Source: Planctomycetota bacterium
GTDB taxonomy: Bacteria > Planctomycetota > Phycisphaerae > Phycisphaerales > UBA1924
Length of the DNA: 64,000 bases
Reading direction: 5' to 3'
NCBI GenBank assembly: GCA_033763975.1
Contig: JANRJM010000018.1
Location: 186,001-250,000 of the forward strand
Made by a program: the position numbers and the translations under genes. How positions within the stretch are numbered: the first letter of the stretch is position 1; every line of letters begins with the position of its first letter. The notes beneath the pieces were generated by a model. It worked only from the letters and a program-made list of their open reading frames with translations, made no database searches and had not been told where the DNA came from. Positions 1 to 7,688 of this stretch are shown in pieces.

Positions 1-794
1 TCGATGTTGGCGTAGAACGAGTCGTCGGGCGCGACGACGATGCCGTCGGTGAGCGGCAGCGAGATGGGCGCCCGCGCGGGAACGCCCGGGAGGAACAGCT
101 CGTACTCGCCCCCGCCGCCGTGCATCGCAAAGACGCACGACAGGTCCTGGTTGGGCGGGGCGACGATGGGGCGCGCCACGGCGAAGACGTGCGGCACGCC
201 GTTCTTGGCGGCGTTCGCGAGCACGGGGATGTCGGGCCGGGCGTTTGTGTGGTCGTCGCGTCCTTCGGCCCACACGACGAACGCGGTGTACGGGAAGCCG
301 CCCGGCGTGAAGCCGTCGAACTGCGGGTGCGGGCGGATGGCGTCGCCGACGGGGTCGTACATGAAGGCGGCGGCGGTGCTGTTGCCGGCGTTCACCGTCG
401 TCGAACCGGTGTCGACCACCGCGAAGAACAGGTTGCCGCTGGACCGGGGCGTGTACGCGAAGGCGCCCTCGTCGGGCGCGAGGCGGTACGTGCCGCCCGC
501 GGGCGTGGGCAGGAGGAGCCGGGCGGCCGGGTTCAACTCCGTGAGGCGTGCGCCGGTGTACTCGGGGTAGAAGAGCCGTCCGACCCGGTCCATGTTCGCG
601 ACGTTGACCTGCGCCGCGACGGAGGCGTAGACCTCGACGGTGTCCGTCGGGGCGGCCGGCGGCGCGGTGAACTGCCAGACGACGAACACCTGGCCCTCCG
701 CGTACCACGAGCGGACGTTGAAGGGCTGGGCCTCCGCCGCGCCGGCGAAGGCGGCGAGCGCGAGTGCGACCGATGCGATCCGATTCCGTTGCAT
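1..794 (-). CDS. Exported protein of unknown function, possible alpha/beta hydrolase (3' end outside window)
   Basis: The frame opens at 794 and stays open to the left edge, giving 264 codons without a stop, so the C-terminus lies outside the window. The first 22 residues form a clear signal peptide (basic start, Ala/Leu-rich core, cleavage near AEA-QP). After a beta-rich N-terminal part, a Phe-Ala-Met-His-Gly-Gly-Gly-Gly stretch near residue 225 resembles the HGGG oxyanion-hole motif of alpha/beta hydrolases and esterases. The catalytic Ser and His would lie beyond the edge, so the enzyme assignment is a guess. No neighbour helps with its role. Confidence 0.7.
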   Translation of the reverse strand, partial: MQRNRIASVALALAAFAGAAEAQPFNVRSWYAEGQVFVVWQFTAPPAAPTDTVEVYASVAAQVNVANMDRVGRLFYPEYTGARLTELNPAARLLLPTPAGGTYRLAPDEGAFAYTPRSSGNLFFAVVDTGSTTVNAGNSTAAAFMYDPVGDAIRPHPQFDGFTPGGFPYTAFVVWAEGRDDHTNARPDIPVLANAAKNGVPHVFAVARPIVAPPNQDLSCVFAMHGGGGEYELFLPGVPARAPISLPLTDGIVVAPDDSFYANI

Positions 795-1055
795 GCTGCA
801 CCATCCTCTGTTCGAGCAGCGCCCCGGCGGCCTCGCGAAGGTCCGGAAACCTCCCCGACGGGGCGTTGCGTGACGGGATGGTGAACGCCGGTGCGTGCCC
901 GATATTGTCGCGCGGGCGTCAAGATCGCGCGAAGCCGCGCGGGCGACGCGGGGAGCAGTGCGGCGTGCGCAGAGAAAAGCCGCTCGACGCACGCGGCACG
1001 CCGCGGGATCGAACGGCTCGGCAATGGGCTTCTTCGTGCGGCGACGGATCGCGGG

Positions 1056-1313
1056 CTACTTCACGATCTTCACGCTCACGCCGCTGTGCTTGCTCTTCAC
1101 GAGCGCGATGGCGGCGTCGTTCATCTGCTTGGACTGCTTGTTCTCGTCGCCCGCCATGTTGCGCGTCATGTTGATGTCGAACGAGCCCTTCTTCGTGGGC
1201 TCTTCCTCGTCGTAGTACTCGTACGACCACTTCGGCAAGGTGCCGGCCTTCCCGGCGTTGTGCATGAACTTGGGGCTCGAAGTCTTCACGAGTTTGACGC
1301 AGTACACCGGCAT
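1056..1313 (-). CDS. Small conserved-looking hypothetical protein (85 aa)
   Basis: I do not recognise this protein. The start at 1313 (MPVYCVKLVKTSS) is chosen because a GGAGAA ribosome-binding site sits about eight bases upstream; an upstream ATG would add 28 low-complexity Arg/Gly residues. The product is hydrophilic and Lys-rich, with an acidic YEYYDEEE patch near the middle and no signal peptide or membrane segment, which suggests a soluble cytoplasmic protein. The gene stands alone, with 261 bases of gene-free DNA on its downstream side. Confidence 0.6.
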   Translation of the reverse strand: MPVYCVKLVKTSSPKFMHNAGKAGTLPKWSYEYYDEEEPTKKGSFDINMTRNMAGDENKQSKQMNDAAIALVKSKHSGVSVKIVK

Positions 1314-1430
1314 GGCCAGTTCTCCGAAGCGGGTCGTGCCCCTCGGGGCACCTCCCACCCGCGCCGACACGCTACCGCGCGCCGCGATCGCCCGCAAGCG
1401 GGGGAGGGCAACCGACCTGCCGGCTGGCGC

Positions 1431-1652
1431 TTACGACGCGGCGGCGTAGATCGCCGGGCGGTACCGGGGCTTGGGCACCTTGCGCCCGTCCGCCTTCGCT
1501 GACGCCAGCCACGCCTTCTGCGCGACCAGCACCTCGCGCACGGCGTCTTCCGGAGTCTTGCCCCAGGCCGAGCAGTACTTGAGGTCCGGAATGTCGGCGA
1601 TGTAGCCGTCGTCTTCTTTGCTGTAGAAGATGTTGATGAGGTACGCGGTCAT
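1431..1652 (-). CDS. HicB-like antitoxin-family protein (orphan)
   Basis: The 73-residue product has the HicB partial RNase-H-like fold signature: beta strand, then DDGYIADIPDLKYCSAWGKT and a helix with EDAVREVLVAQKAWL. In HicAB toxin-antitoxin pairs such a protein neutralises the HicA RNase. Here no HicA-like small ORF (double-stranded RNA-binding fold with catalytic His) is visible on either side, and there is no C-terminal DNA-binding domain, so it may be a solitary HicB-fold protein. Start at 1652 is preferred over 1691 because a GAGG motif precedes it and the 13-residue extension is Arg-rich noise. Confidence 0.65.
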   Translation of the reverse strand: MTAYLINIFYSKEDDGYIADIPDLKYCSAWGKTPEDAVREVLVAQKAWLASAKADGRKVPKPRYRPAIYAAAS

Positions 1653-1700
1653 GCCATCGCGACCTCGACGCAGCAGAGTTCTGAATAACAATCTAGAAAA

Positions 1701-2771
1701 TCACCGATTCGCATAAATGGCTGCTGTGATTGATGCAACAGCATTATCTCGTGAAATGTTCCCCCAAAGGGGCAACAAAATACGCTCCCCGGGCGATACT
1801 TCGGTGGCTAATCTAACAGATATCATAAAATCATCGGGGATGAGTGTGTGCAACTGGACCAACAAGTCGTCCCTCGAAGTATTTGTGTCGGCAAGATAAA
1901 GCCCAAAGTGTCTGCTTTCTGTTAGTGCGAAGCCGGGCAATATTGTGTCGTCGACGCGAATAGAGCTGGATCGATCTGTGCCCTCTGGCATTTCAGCGAG
2001 GCTAATTACATACTTGTCGCGTAGTTCAGTCGGGGGCGTGAATCCCCACTCGAATGCCCACTTGTACGCAGCAACGCGTCCTATATTTCGGATCTCAAAC
2101 TCTAGACATGTCTGGACGAACAGCCCTTTGGCTGAAGTAAATGCTCTGCGAACGGCCAAATTCATAGGAGTGGCCTGTAATCGTGGCGCAATCAACCGAT
2201 TCCTCAGTAGCTCTAGATAGAAATGAGATGCCGGTTCGGACCGCCCGCCGCGACGGTGGTAATATTTATGGTCGTAAACGCTCTGGTGCGGTGCCAGTGG
2301 GCTGTCCGGAATATCAATGATGAGAACTACTCTTCCGAGAGGTATACGTGAATCCTCTTTAGTCGAGCGGATCACTTCGGAGATCTGAAAATGAGACAGT
2401 GGATGCTCTACGAGCTTCGGCAGTACTTGTTCTAGCCAGTGTGATGTGCGAGTCCGTGTGCCTGATCTGAACTCCTCGACGCCGTCAAACTTGCCAATGT
2501 CGGTTTGTCCAATGATCAGTTGTCCGCCGCCAGAGTTGGCAAACGCCGAAACTGCCTTTGCAAGTTTGCTTCTAAAGTCGAGATCATCAAGAAGTGCGCC
2601 GGCCTTTCTTTCAAACTTGGCATTTTCGCTGTCAGGAAGATCAGATAGTCGGTCTTCGGTCCAAGTTGCCTGATCTGTGCAATGTCTATCGTAATGCATA
2701 ATTAGATCCTGTCGAGATATCACCCGTTTGATTCGGGCGGAGAATCTCTCGGACTGCGCATTCCTGGTCAT
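1701..2771 (-). CDS. AlbA_2/Schlafen-type putative DNA/RNA-binding protein, AT-rich gene
   Basis: Residues about 45-190 match the Schlafen AlbA_2 pattern: ENAKFERKAG, then KAVSAFANSGGGQLIIGQTD and later a YYHRRGGRS segment, as in stand-alone AlbA_2 proteins often found near mobile or defence genes. The C-terminal half is not recognised. The gene is strikingly AT-rich against its very GC-rich surroundings, so recent acquisition is likely. It begins only ten bases behind the lepA stop codon. An alternative start at 2699 has a better AGGA ribosome-binding site and would remove 24 residues without touching the domain. Function in this cell is unknown. Confidence 0.75.
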   Translation of the reverse strand: MTRNAQSERFSARIKRVISRQDLIMHYDRHCTDQATWTEDRLSDLPDSENAKFERKAGALLDDLDFRSKLAKAVSAFANSGGGQLIIGQTDIGKFDGVEEFRSGTRTRTSHWLEQVLPKLVEHPLSHFQISEVIRSTKEDSRIPLGRVVLIIDIPDSPLAPHQSVYDHKYYHRRGGRSEPASHFYLELLRNRLIAPRLQATPMNLAVRRAFTSAKGLFVQTCLEFEIRNIGRVAAYKWAFEWGFTPPTELRDKYVISLAEMPEGTDRSSSIRVDDTILPGFALTESRHFGLYLADTNTSRDDLLVQLHTLIPDDFMISVRLATEVSPGERILLPLWGNISRDNAVASITAAIYANR

Positions 2772-2781
2772 AAATACAGGC

Positions 2782-4785
2782 TCAATCCCCCGTATCCAGG
2801 ACGGCCATGAAGGCCTCCTGGGGGATGGTGACCGCGCCGATGTTCTTCATTCGCTTCTTGCCTTCCTTCTGCTTGTCGAGGAGCTTGCGCTTGCGCGAGA
2901 CGTCCCCGCCGTAGCACTTCGCCAGCACGTCCTTGCGGTAGGCCTTGATGGTCTCGCGGGCGATGACCTTCCCGCCGATGGCGGCCTGGACGGGGATCTC
3001 GAACTGGTGGCGGGGGATCTGCTCGCGCAGCTTGGCGCACAGCCCGCGCCCGCGGTGCTCGGCCTTCTCGCGGTGGACGATGACGGACAGGGCCTCGACG
3101 GCCTCGCCGTTCACGAGGATGTCCATGCGGACGAGCGTGTCGGTGCGGTAGCCGATGACCTCGTAGTCCATGGTGCCGTAGCCGCTGGTGAGGCCCTTCA
3201 TCTTGTCGAAGAAGTCGTAGATGATCTCGGCGAGGGGGATCTCGAACTGGAGGAGGTCGCGGGTGTTGGAGACGAAGGACTGGTTCTTGTACACGCCGCG
3301 CCGGTCGAGGACGAGCTTCATGATGTCGCCGATCTTGTCCTTGGGGATCATGAGCTCGAGGCGGCAGATGGGCTCGCGCACCTCGACGATGATGGAGGGG
3401 TTGGGGAGTTCGGCGGGGTTGTGCACCTCGAGCAGCACGTGCCCGGGGGGCACCTGTGCGTAGTGGGGCATGTCGGGCGTGACCTTCTTGAGCACCTGGC
3501 CGGCGGGAGAGACGATGTCGTCGGTGCCCGCGCGACAGACGATCTGGTAGGACACGGTGGGGGCGGTCTGCACGACCTCGACGCCGCCCTCGCGCTCCAG
3601 GCGTTCCTGGATGATGTCCATGTGCAGCAGGCCCAGGAACCCGCATCGATAGCCGAAGCCGAGCGCCTCGCTGTGCACGGGCTGGAAGGTGAACGACGAG
3701 TCGTTGAGCGAGAGCTTCTCGACGGCCTCGCGGAGGTCCTCGAAATCGCTGGACTCCCCGTCCTCCTTGGTCGCGGGGTAGAAGTCGCAGAACACCATCT
3801 GGCGCGGGGGCTGGTAGCCGGGGAGGGCCTCGGTCGCGGGCGAGTGCTCGAGCGTGATGGTGTCGCCGATGCGGACGTCCTTCAGCGTGCGGATCGCGGC
3901 GACGACGTAGCCGGTCTCGCCGGGGCCGAGCTCCTTGACGCGCACCGGCTTGGGGGTCATCTTGCCCAGGTCGCTGACCAGGAACGTGCGCTGCGTGCCG
4001 ATCATGCGGATCTTGTCGCCCACGCGCAGCGTGCCGTCGAAGATACGCGAGTACACGATCACGCCGCGGTAGTCGTCGTAGACGGCGTCGAAGATCAGCC
4101 CGCGGAGGTGTTCCGTCACCGGGGGGCGGGGCGCGGGCATCTTCTCGCAGATCGATGCCAGCAGTTCCGGGATGCCCTGGCCGGTCTTGGCCGACACCAG
4201 CAGGCAGTCCTCGGCCTTGAAGCCCAGCGTCTGCTCGATCTCCATGGCGACGTCGACGGGCCTCGCGCCGGGCAGGTCGATCTTGTTGATCACCGGGATG
4301 ATCGTGAGGTTCTCGTTCACCGCGAGGTACGCGTTCACGAGCGTCTGGGCCTGCACGCCCTGGGTGCTGTCGACCACGAGGATCGCGCCCTCGCACGCCT
4401 TGAGGGCGCGCGAGACCTCGTAGTTGAAATCGACGTGCCCGGGCGTGTCGATGAAGTTCATCATGTAGAGATCGCCGTGGGCCTCGGCCTTCTCGCCCTT
4501 GCGGGGCGTGTGCAGGCCGGCGTCGTCCACGGGAGTCTCGTACTCGTTCTCGAGGTCGTCGGCCTTGGCGCCGGGCTTGTGCCGGTGCCAGACGGTGACG
4601 GCGGACGCCTTGATCGTGATGCCCCGTTCGCGCTCGAGGTCCATCGAGTCGAGGATCTGCTCCTTGGCCTCGCGGGGCGAGACGGCGTTGGTCGCCTGGA
4701 GCAGGCGGTCGGCGAGCGTGCTCTTCCCGTGATCGATGTGCGCGATGATCGAGAAGTTGCGGATGTGCGGGGAAGGATCGGGCAT
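2782..4785 (-). CDS. lepA: Elongation factor 4 (LepA GTPase)
   Basis: LepA is a translational GTPase that acts on the ribosome and back-translocates or helps assemble it. The 667-residue product has G1 AHIDHGKST (15-23), G3 DTPGH (113-117), G4 NKID (167-170) and the diagnostic C-terminal block CYGGDVSRKRKLL...EGKKRMKNIG. Family members are usually near 600 residues; the surplus includes about 30 extra residues between roughly 66 and 107, in the effector loop region just before G3. The start at 4785 gives the canonical N-terminus. It has no clear Shine-Dalgarno, but TATCAT lies eight bases upstream. The frameshifted surface-protein gene ends 44 bases upstream. Confidence 0.97.
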   Translation of the reverse strand: MPDPSPHIRNFSIIAHIDHGKSTLADRLLQATNAVSPREAKEQILDSMDLERERGITIKASAVTVWHRHKPGAKADDLENEYETPVDDAGLHTPRKGEKAEAHGDLYMMNFIDTPGHVDFNYEVSRALKACEGAILVVDSTQGVQAQTLVNAYLAVNENLTIIPVINKIDLPGARPVDVAMEIEQTLGFKAEDCLLVSAKTGQGIPELLASICEKMPAPRPPVTEHLRGLIFDAVYDDYRGVIVYSRIFDGTLRVGDKIRMIGTQRTFLVSDLGKMTPKPVRVKELGPGETGYVVAAIRTLKDVRIGDTITLEHSPATEALPGYQPPRQMVFCDFYPATKEDGESSDFEDLREAVEKLSLNDSSFTFQPVHSEALGFGYRCGFLGLLHMDIIQERLEREGGVEVVQTAPTVSYQIVCRAGTDDIVSPAGQVLKKVTPDMPHYAQVPPGHVLLEVHNPAELPNPSIIVEVREPICRLELMIPKDKIGDIMKLVLDRRGVYKNQSFVSNTRDLLQFEIPLAEIIYDFFDKMKGLTSGYGTMDYEVIGYRTDTLVRMDILVNGEAVEALSVIVHREKAEHRGRGLCAKLREQIPRHQFEIPVQAAIGGKVIARETIKAYRKDVLAKCYGGDVSRKRKLLDKQKEGKKRMKNIGAVTIPQEAFMAVLDTGD

Positions 4786-4793
4786 TCGCGGGG

Positions 4794-4799
4794 ATGATA
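4794..4799 (-). promoter_or_regulatory. Candidate -10 element of a leaderless lepA transcript
   Basis: TATCAT ends eight bases before the lepA ATG and no Shine-Dalgarno intervenes. The same geometry is seen before fabD, recG, hldE, sucC and others in the window. No convincing -35 hexamer was found. Confidence 0.4.
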
Positions 4800-4829
4800 G
4801 GAAGCGAGCCGCGACCGCCCCAGAACGAA

Positions 4830-6259
4830 TCAGTCCGGCCCCACCGCGATGAAGTACCAGATGCTGCTCTCGAGGGCGTCGGTCACGTTGTCGTGCGTTT
4901 GCACCGTCGCCGTGGTCGCGCTCGGCGCGGCGCCCACGCCCGCGTTGCGCGAGCCCACCCCCGCGACCGCGGTCGCCACCACCGTCGGCGGGCCCGCGAA
5001 CTGGGGCGAGAACGTGATCGTGTACACCCCGGTGGAGGGGTTCGAGACCGAGTACCCGGGCCCGGAGGTTTGCGCCGAGGTGTACACGCCGAAGATGATC
5101 CGGGTCTTGCCGGCGGGGGCGCGCACCCCGTTCGCCGGGGCCCAGGCCGACCCGTTCCAGGCGATCACCTGGTTGGTGGTGGGGGCGGTGCTCGCGAGTG
5201 CGCGGCCCTGCAGGCGGTCCACCGTCGTGGCGCCCGCGACGCCGGTCACGTCGCCCGCGAGCGTCACAGTGCTGGGTGTCCATGCGGCGCCGCTCCAGAC
5301 AAGCGTTTGACCGGTCAAAGGTGCGGTTGGCGACACCGGGCGGCCGCGAAGTCCGACGACGGTCGTTGTGGAAAGTGCGCCGGCAACGTCGCCGCCGACG
5401 GCAAGCGTGGTCGGCGTCCATACACCCTGAAACACGAGCGCCTGATTATCGGAAGGCGGCGTGGAGGACACCGAAACGCCCCGCAGCCCGTTGACCGTGA
5501 GCGCGTTGATCTGACCGGTTACGTCGCCTCCGAACGCGGGAAGTTCTGACGACAGAATAGGGGCGACGGTGACCGGTGCGCCCGCGCCGAGTTGCTTCAA
5601 GAACCGCCCGGTGCCGCCGGTTTGCGACAGGTTGGCGCCGGTGCCGCCCCGCGAGAGCGGGAGTGTCCCGCTCGTGACGTTGGCCGCGCTCAGGTTCTGC
5701 AGGCCGGCGCCCGATCCGGTGAACACGTTTGAGGCGTTCGAGAACGTTACTGCTCCCGAGTATGTGCCGGCGAGGCGACCACCCGGGAGAACGCCCGACG
5801 AGAGATTCGATGCGTCCTGATAGAAGAACCCGGCTCACCGTTCAGATTCGACGCGTCGTCGGCAACGCCGGCCGAGAGCGCCCGTGCGGCGTAGGGCGTG
5901 AGCGTGAGCTCCTGACGCGGCGTCAGGATGGTCCAGCCGGTGTCGTCCGCGCATCCGGTCCCGACGTCGGGGCGTACTTCGATCTGGAGCCATCTCCGCG
6001 CGCCCGGGTACTGCGCACCGAAGTCCAGCACGCTCGCGAACTGCCCTTGCACGACCGGGGCGTCATTCGTGCACAACGTCGCGCCCTGCTGCAGTCCGTC
6101 GGTCGCCGAGTCGAAGAGCCGGAAACGCAAGTCGTACGAGCCGCCGGCGGGCTGCCCGGCGTCGCGCAACGTTCCCTGATACGTAAACGCGGTGGTCAGC
6201 GATTGGGCGAATGCGGCGGATGCGGCGGCGAGACACAACACGAAAGTCAGTCGCACCAT
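4830..6259 (-). pseudogene. Exported repeat-rich surface protein, interrupted by a -1 frameshift
   Basis: The N-terminal frame (6259 to about 5830) and the C-terminal frame (about 5830 to 4830) together encode one protein of the same family as the gene at 7689-9305. The first part has a signal peptide and the family signature TTAFTYQGTL...GGSYDLRFRLFD, LTPRQELTLTPYA. At the CCC run at 5829-5831 (GGG on the coding strand) one G appears to be missing; restoring it joins NGEPG to FFYQDASNLSSG, aligning with SFYQNASNLTSG of the paralogue. The downstream part holds TSGTLPLSRGGTGA and Gly/Thr/Val-rich repeats reminiscent of phage tail-fibre proteins. AAGGGAGGG before 6259 supports the start. It could be a true mutation, phase variation or a sequencing error. 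Confidence 0.8.
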
Positions 6260-6426
6260 TGGTTTCCCTCCCTTCAATCTGGTACCTGGACGCATTGGAT
6301 TTTCTCAGAAATGGGGCGAACGCACAAGCGATCCTGGGCGCCACGGCGTGCCATGACTGCCGGCGGCTTTGCCGGCGTGCGATCTCGGGCGAGGGGCGTC
6401 TGCCCGCCATGGCGTGTGCGCGCGTG

Positions 6427-6453
6427 AAAAAGCCCGGCGGGAGGCCGCCGGGC
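6427..6453 (-). terminator. Rho-independent terminator of the PEP-CTERM-like gene
   Basis: A perfect 9-bp stem (6432-6440 with 6445-6453, loop GAGG) is followed on the minus strand by five T residues. It lies 47 bases beyond the stop codon of the gene ending at 6500. Confidence 0.85.
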
Positions 6454-6499
6454 CCGGTCAGGCGTGCAGATGGTCGTAGAGCGTCGGACGCCGCGAGAC

Positions 6500-7273
6500 T
6501 TAGCGCCGACGACGCGCGACGAGGAGGCCGCCCAGGCCGAGCAGGGCCGCGGCGCCGGGGGCGGGGACGATCGTCAGGTTGTCGTACGCGGTGAACGACG
6601 ACGAGCTGAAGAAGTTGTCGCCGAAGAGGATGACCTGCTCGACGGCGGTGGCGGCGAAGACGCCCGAGACGCTGGAGTAGATGAGCGAGTTGTTGTAGTA
6701 GTAGTTGATGGTGTCGGCGGCGGGGTTGGTGTCGACGCGGAAGTTGAAGTACTGGCCGGGGGTCCAGTCGGCGCCGGTGTCGACGAACGCGAGGCCCGCG
6801 CCGACGTCGTCGAGCACGAGGATGTTGCCCTGGAAGTTCAGCAGCGCGCGCCAGGTGAGGAGCGCCTGGCTGGGCGCCTGGCCGATGATCGCGGCGTCCT
6901 GGTCGCCCGTGTTCGAGATGAGCACGTCAACGCTGACGGACGAGAAATCGTTGCTGAAGTCGCCGAAGTCCGGGCTGAACGCGCCGTTGAACGACCCGGT
7001 GGAGCCGGGGCCGGCGCTGAGCAGCAAGTGCTGGCTGCCGCTGGCGGGGTTCGCGGAGGAGATCACCGGGGCGGCCCCGTTCGCGGCGAACGTGGTCCAG
7101 CCGTTCTGCCCGCTGATCGGGCCCGGCGCGAACGTCTCGAAGCCCTCGTTCAGGCTGGGGATGCGGTCGCTGTACCCGCCGGCGGGCGCGGGGATGTACG
7201 ACGTGCTGAGCTGCGCGCTGGCGGCCCCGGCGCAGACGGACAGAACGATCACCGACACAACAGAATTACGCAT
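6500..7273 (-). CDS. Exported PEP-CTERM-like sorting-tail protein
   Basis: The 257-residue product has a signal peptide (MRNSVVSVIVLSVCAGAASA) and ends with a PEP-CTERM-type tail: V-P-A-P-G, a short Ala/Leu/Gly-rich hydrophobic stretch and four Arg. In related systems an exosortase or a similar transpeptidase recognises this tail; none is visible here. The body is Ser/Asn/Asp/Phe-rich and beta-strand-like (GFETFAPGPISGQNGWTTFA), resembling lectin-like or jelly-roll extracellular domains, but no specific function can be assigned. The start at 7273 has a GGAG motif 12 bases upstream. A terminator follows, so it is probably transcribed alone. Confidence 0.85.
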   Translation of the reverse strand: MRNSVVSVIVLSVCAGAASAQLSTSYIPAPAGGYSDRIPSLNEGFETFAPGPISGQNGWTTFAANGAAPVISSANPASGSQHLLLSAGPGSTGSFNGAFSPDFGDFSNDFSSVSVDVLISNTGDQDAAIIGQAPSQALLTWRALLNFQGNILVLDDVGAGLAFVDTGADWTPGQYFNFRVDTNPAADTINYYYNNSLIYSSVSGVFAATAVEQVILFGDNFFSSSSFTAYDNLTIVPAPGAAALLGLGGLLVARRRR

Positions 7274-7688
7274 GTCTCTCTCTCCAGAGTGGTGCGGACG
7301 GACGCTCGGACACGAACAAAGCACGAGCGGCGGACGCGAACAGGCCGCCCGAGTCGTTCGGGCGGCACCAACTGTTCGCATAGAGAGGCGCCTGGTTGTG
7401 CGATCCTTCCCAAAATGCCGGGAGAACTCGGCGCACATGCCCGATAACCGCTGCAGGCATGCAACGGCAACGGCGCATTGTACAGGATTTTCCGGGGTAC
7501 GCCGGCCAAGAGCCGGCTGTACGCGGTCGACGCAGTTCGCTCGCGGCGTCAGTACGGAGCTCATTGCGCCCGCCCGCGGCGGCGACGGGACGCATTGCCC
7601 GGTAACTCATCACACCCCGCGCAGGTCGCGCCACGGGGGCGCTGAGAGCGGTCTCTGGTGATCGCGGCTCGGAGCGGCCCGGGAAGGC
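7274..7688. other. Gene-free stretch between two surface-protein genes, with an inverted repeat
   Basis: No coding frame here is convincing. A 9-bp inverted repeat (7344-7352 with 7358-7366, loop GTCGT) could end transcription of the upstream minus-strand gene, though it lacks a T-tract and sits over 300 bases past that stop. The promoter of the gene starting at 7273 must lie here, but I see no clear hexamer pair. Confidence 0.5.

Noticed and set aside
1431-2771. HicB-like plus AlbA_2 genes as a toxin-antitoxin or defence pair
   Set aside because: Spacing, composition and start signals differ, and no HicA or nuclease domain is present, so a functional pair is not supported.
2728-4797. 689-codon open frame antisense to lepA
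   Set aside because: The product is Val/Asp/Glu/Leu-rich low complexity, the usual mirror of a GC-rich coding strand, while lepA is unmistakable.
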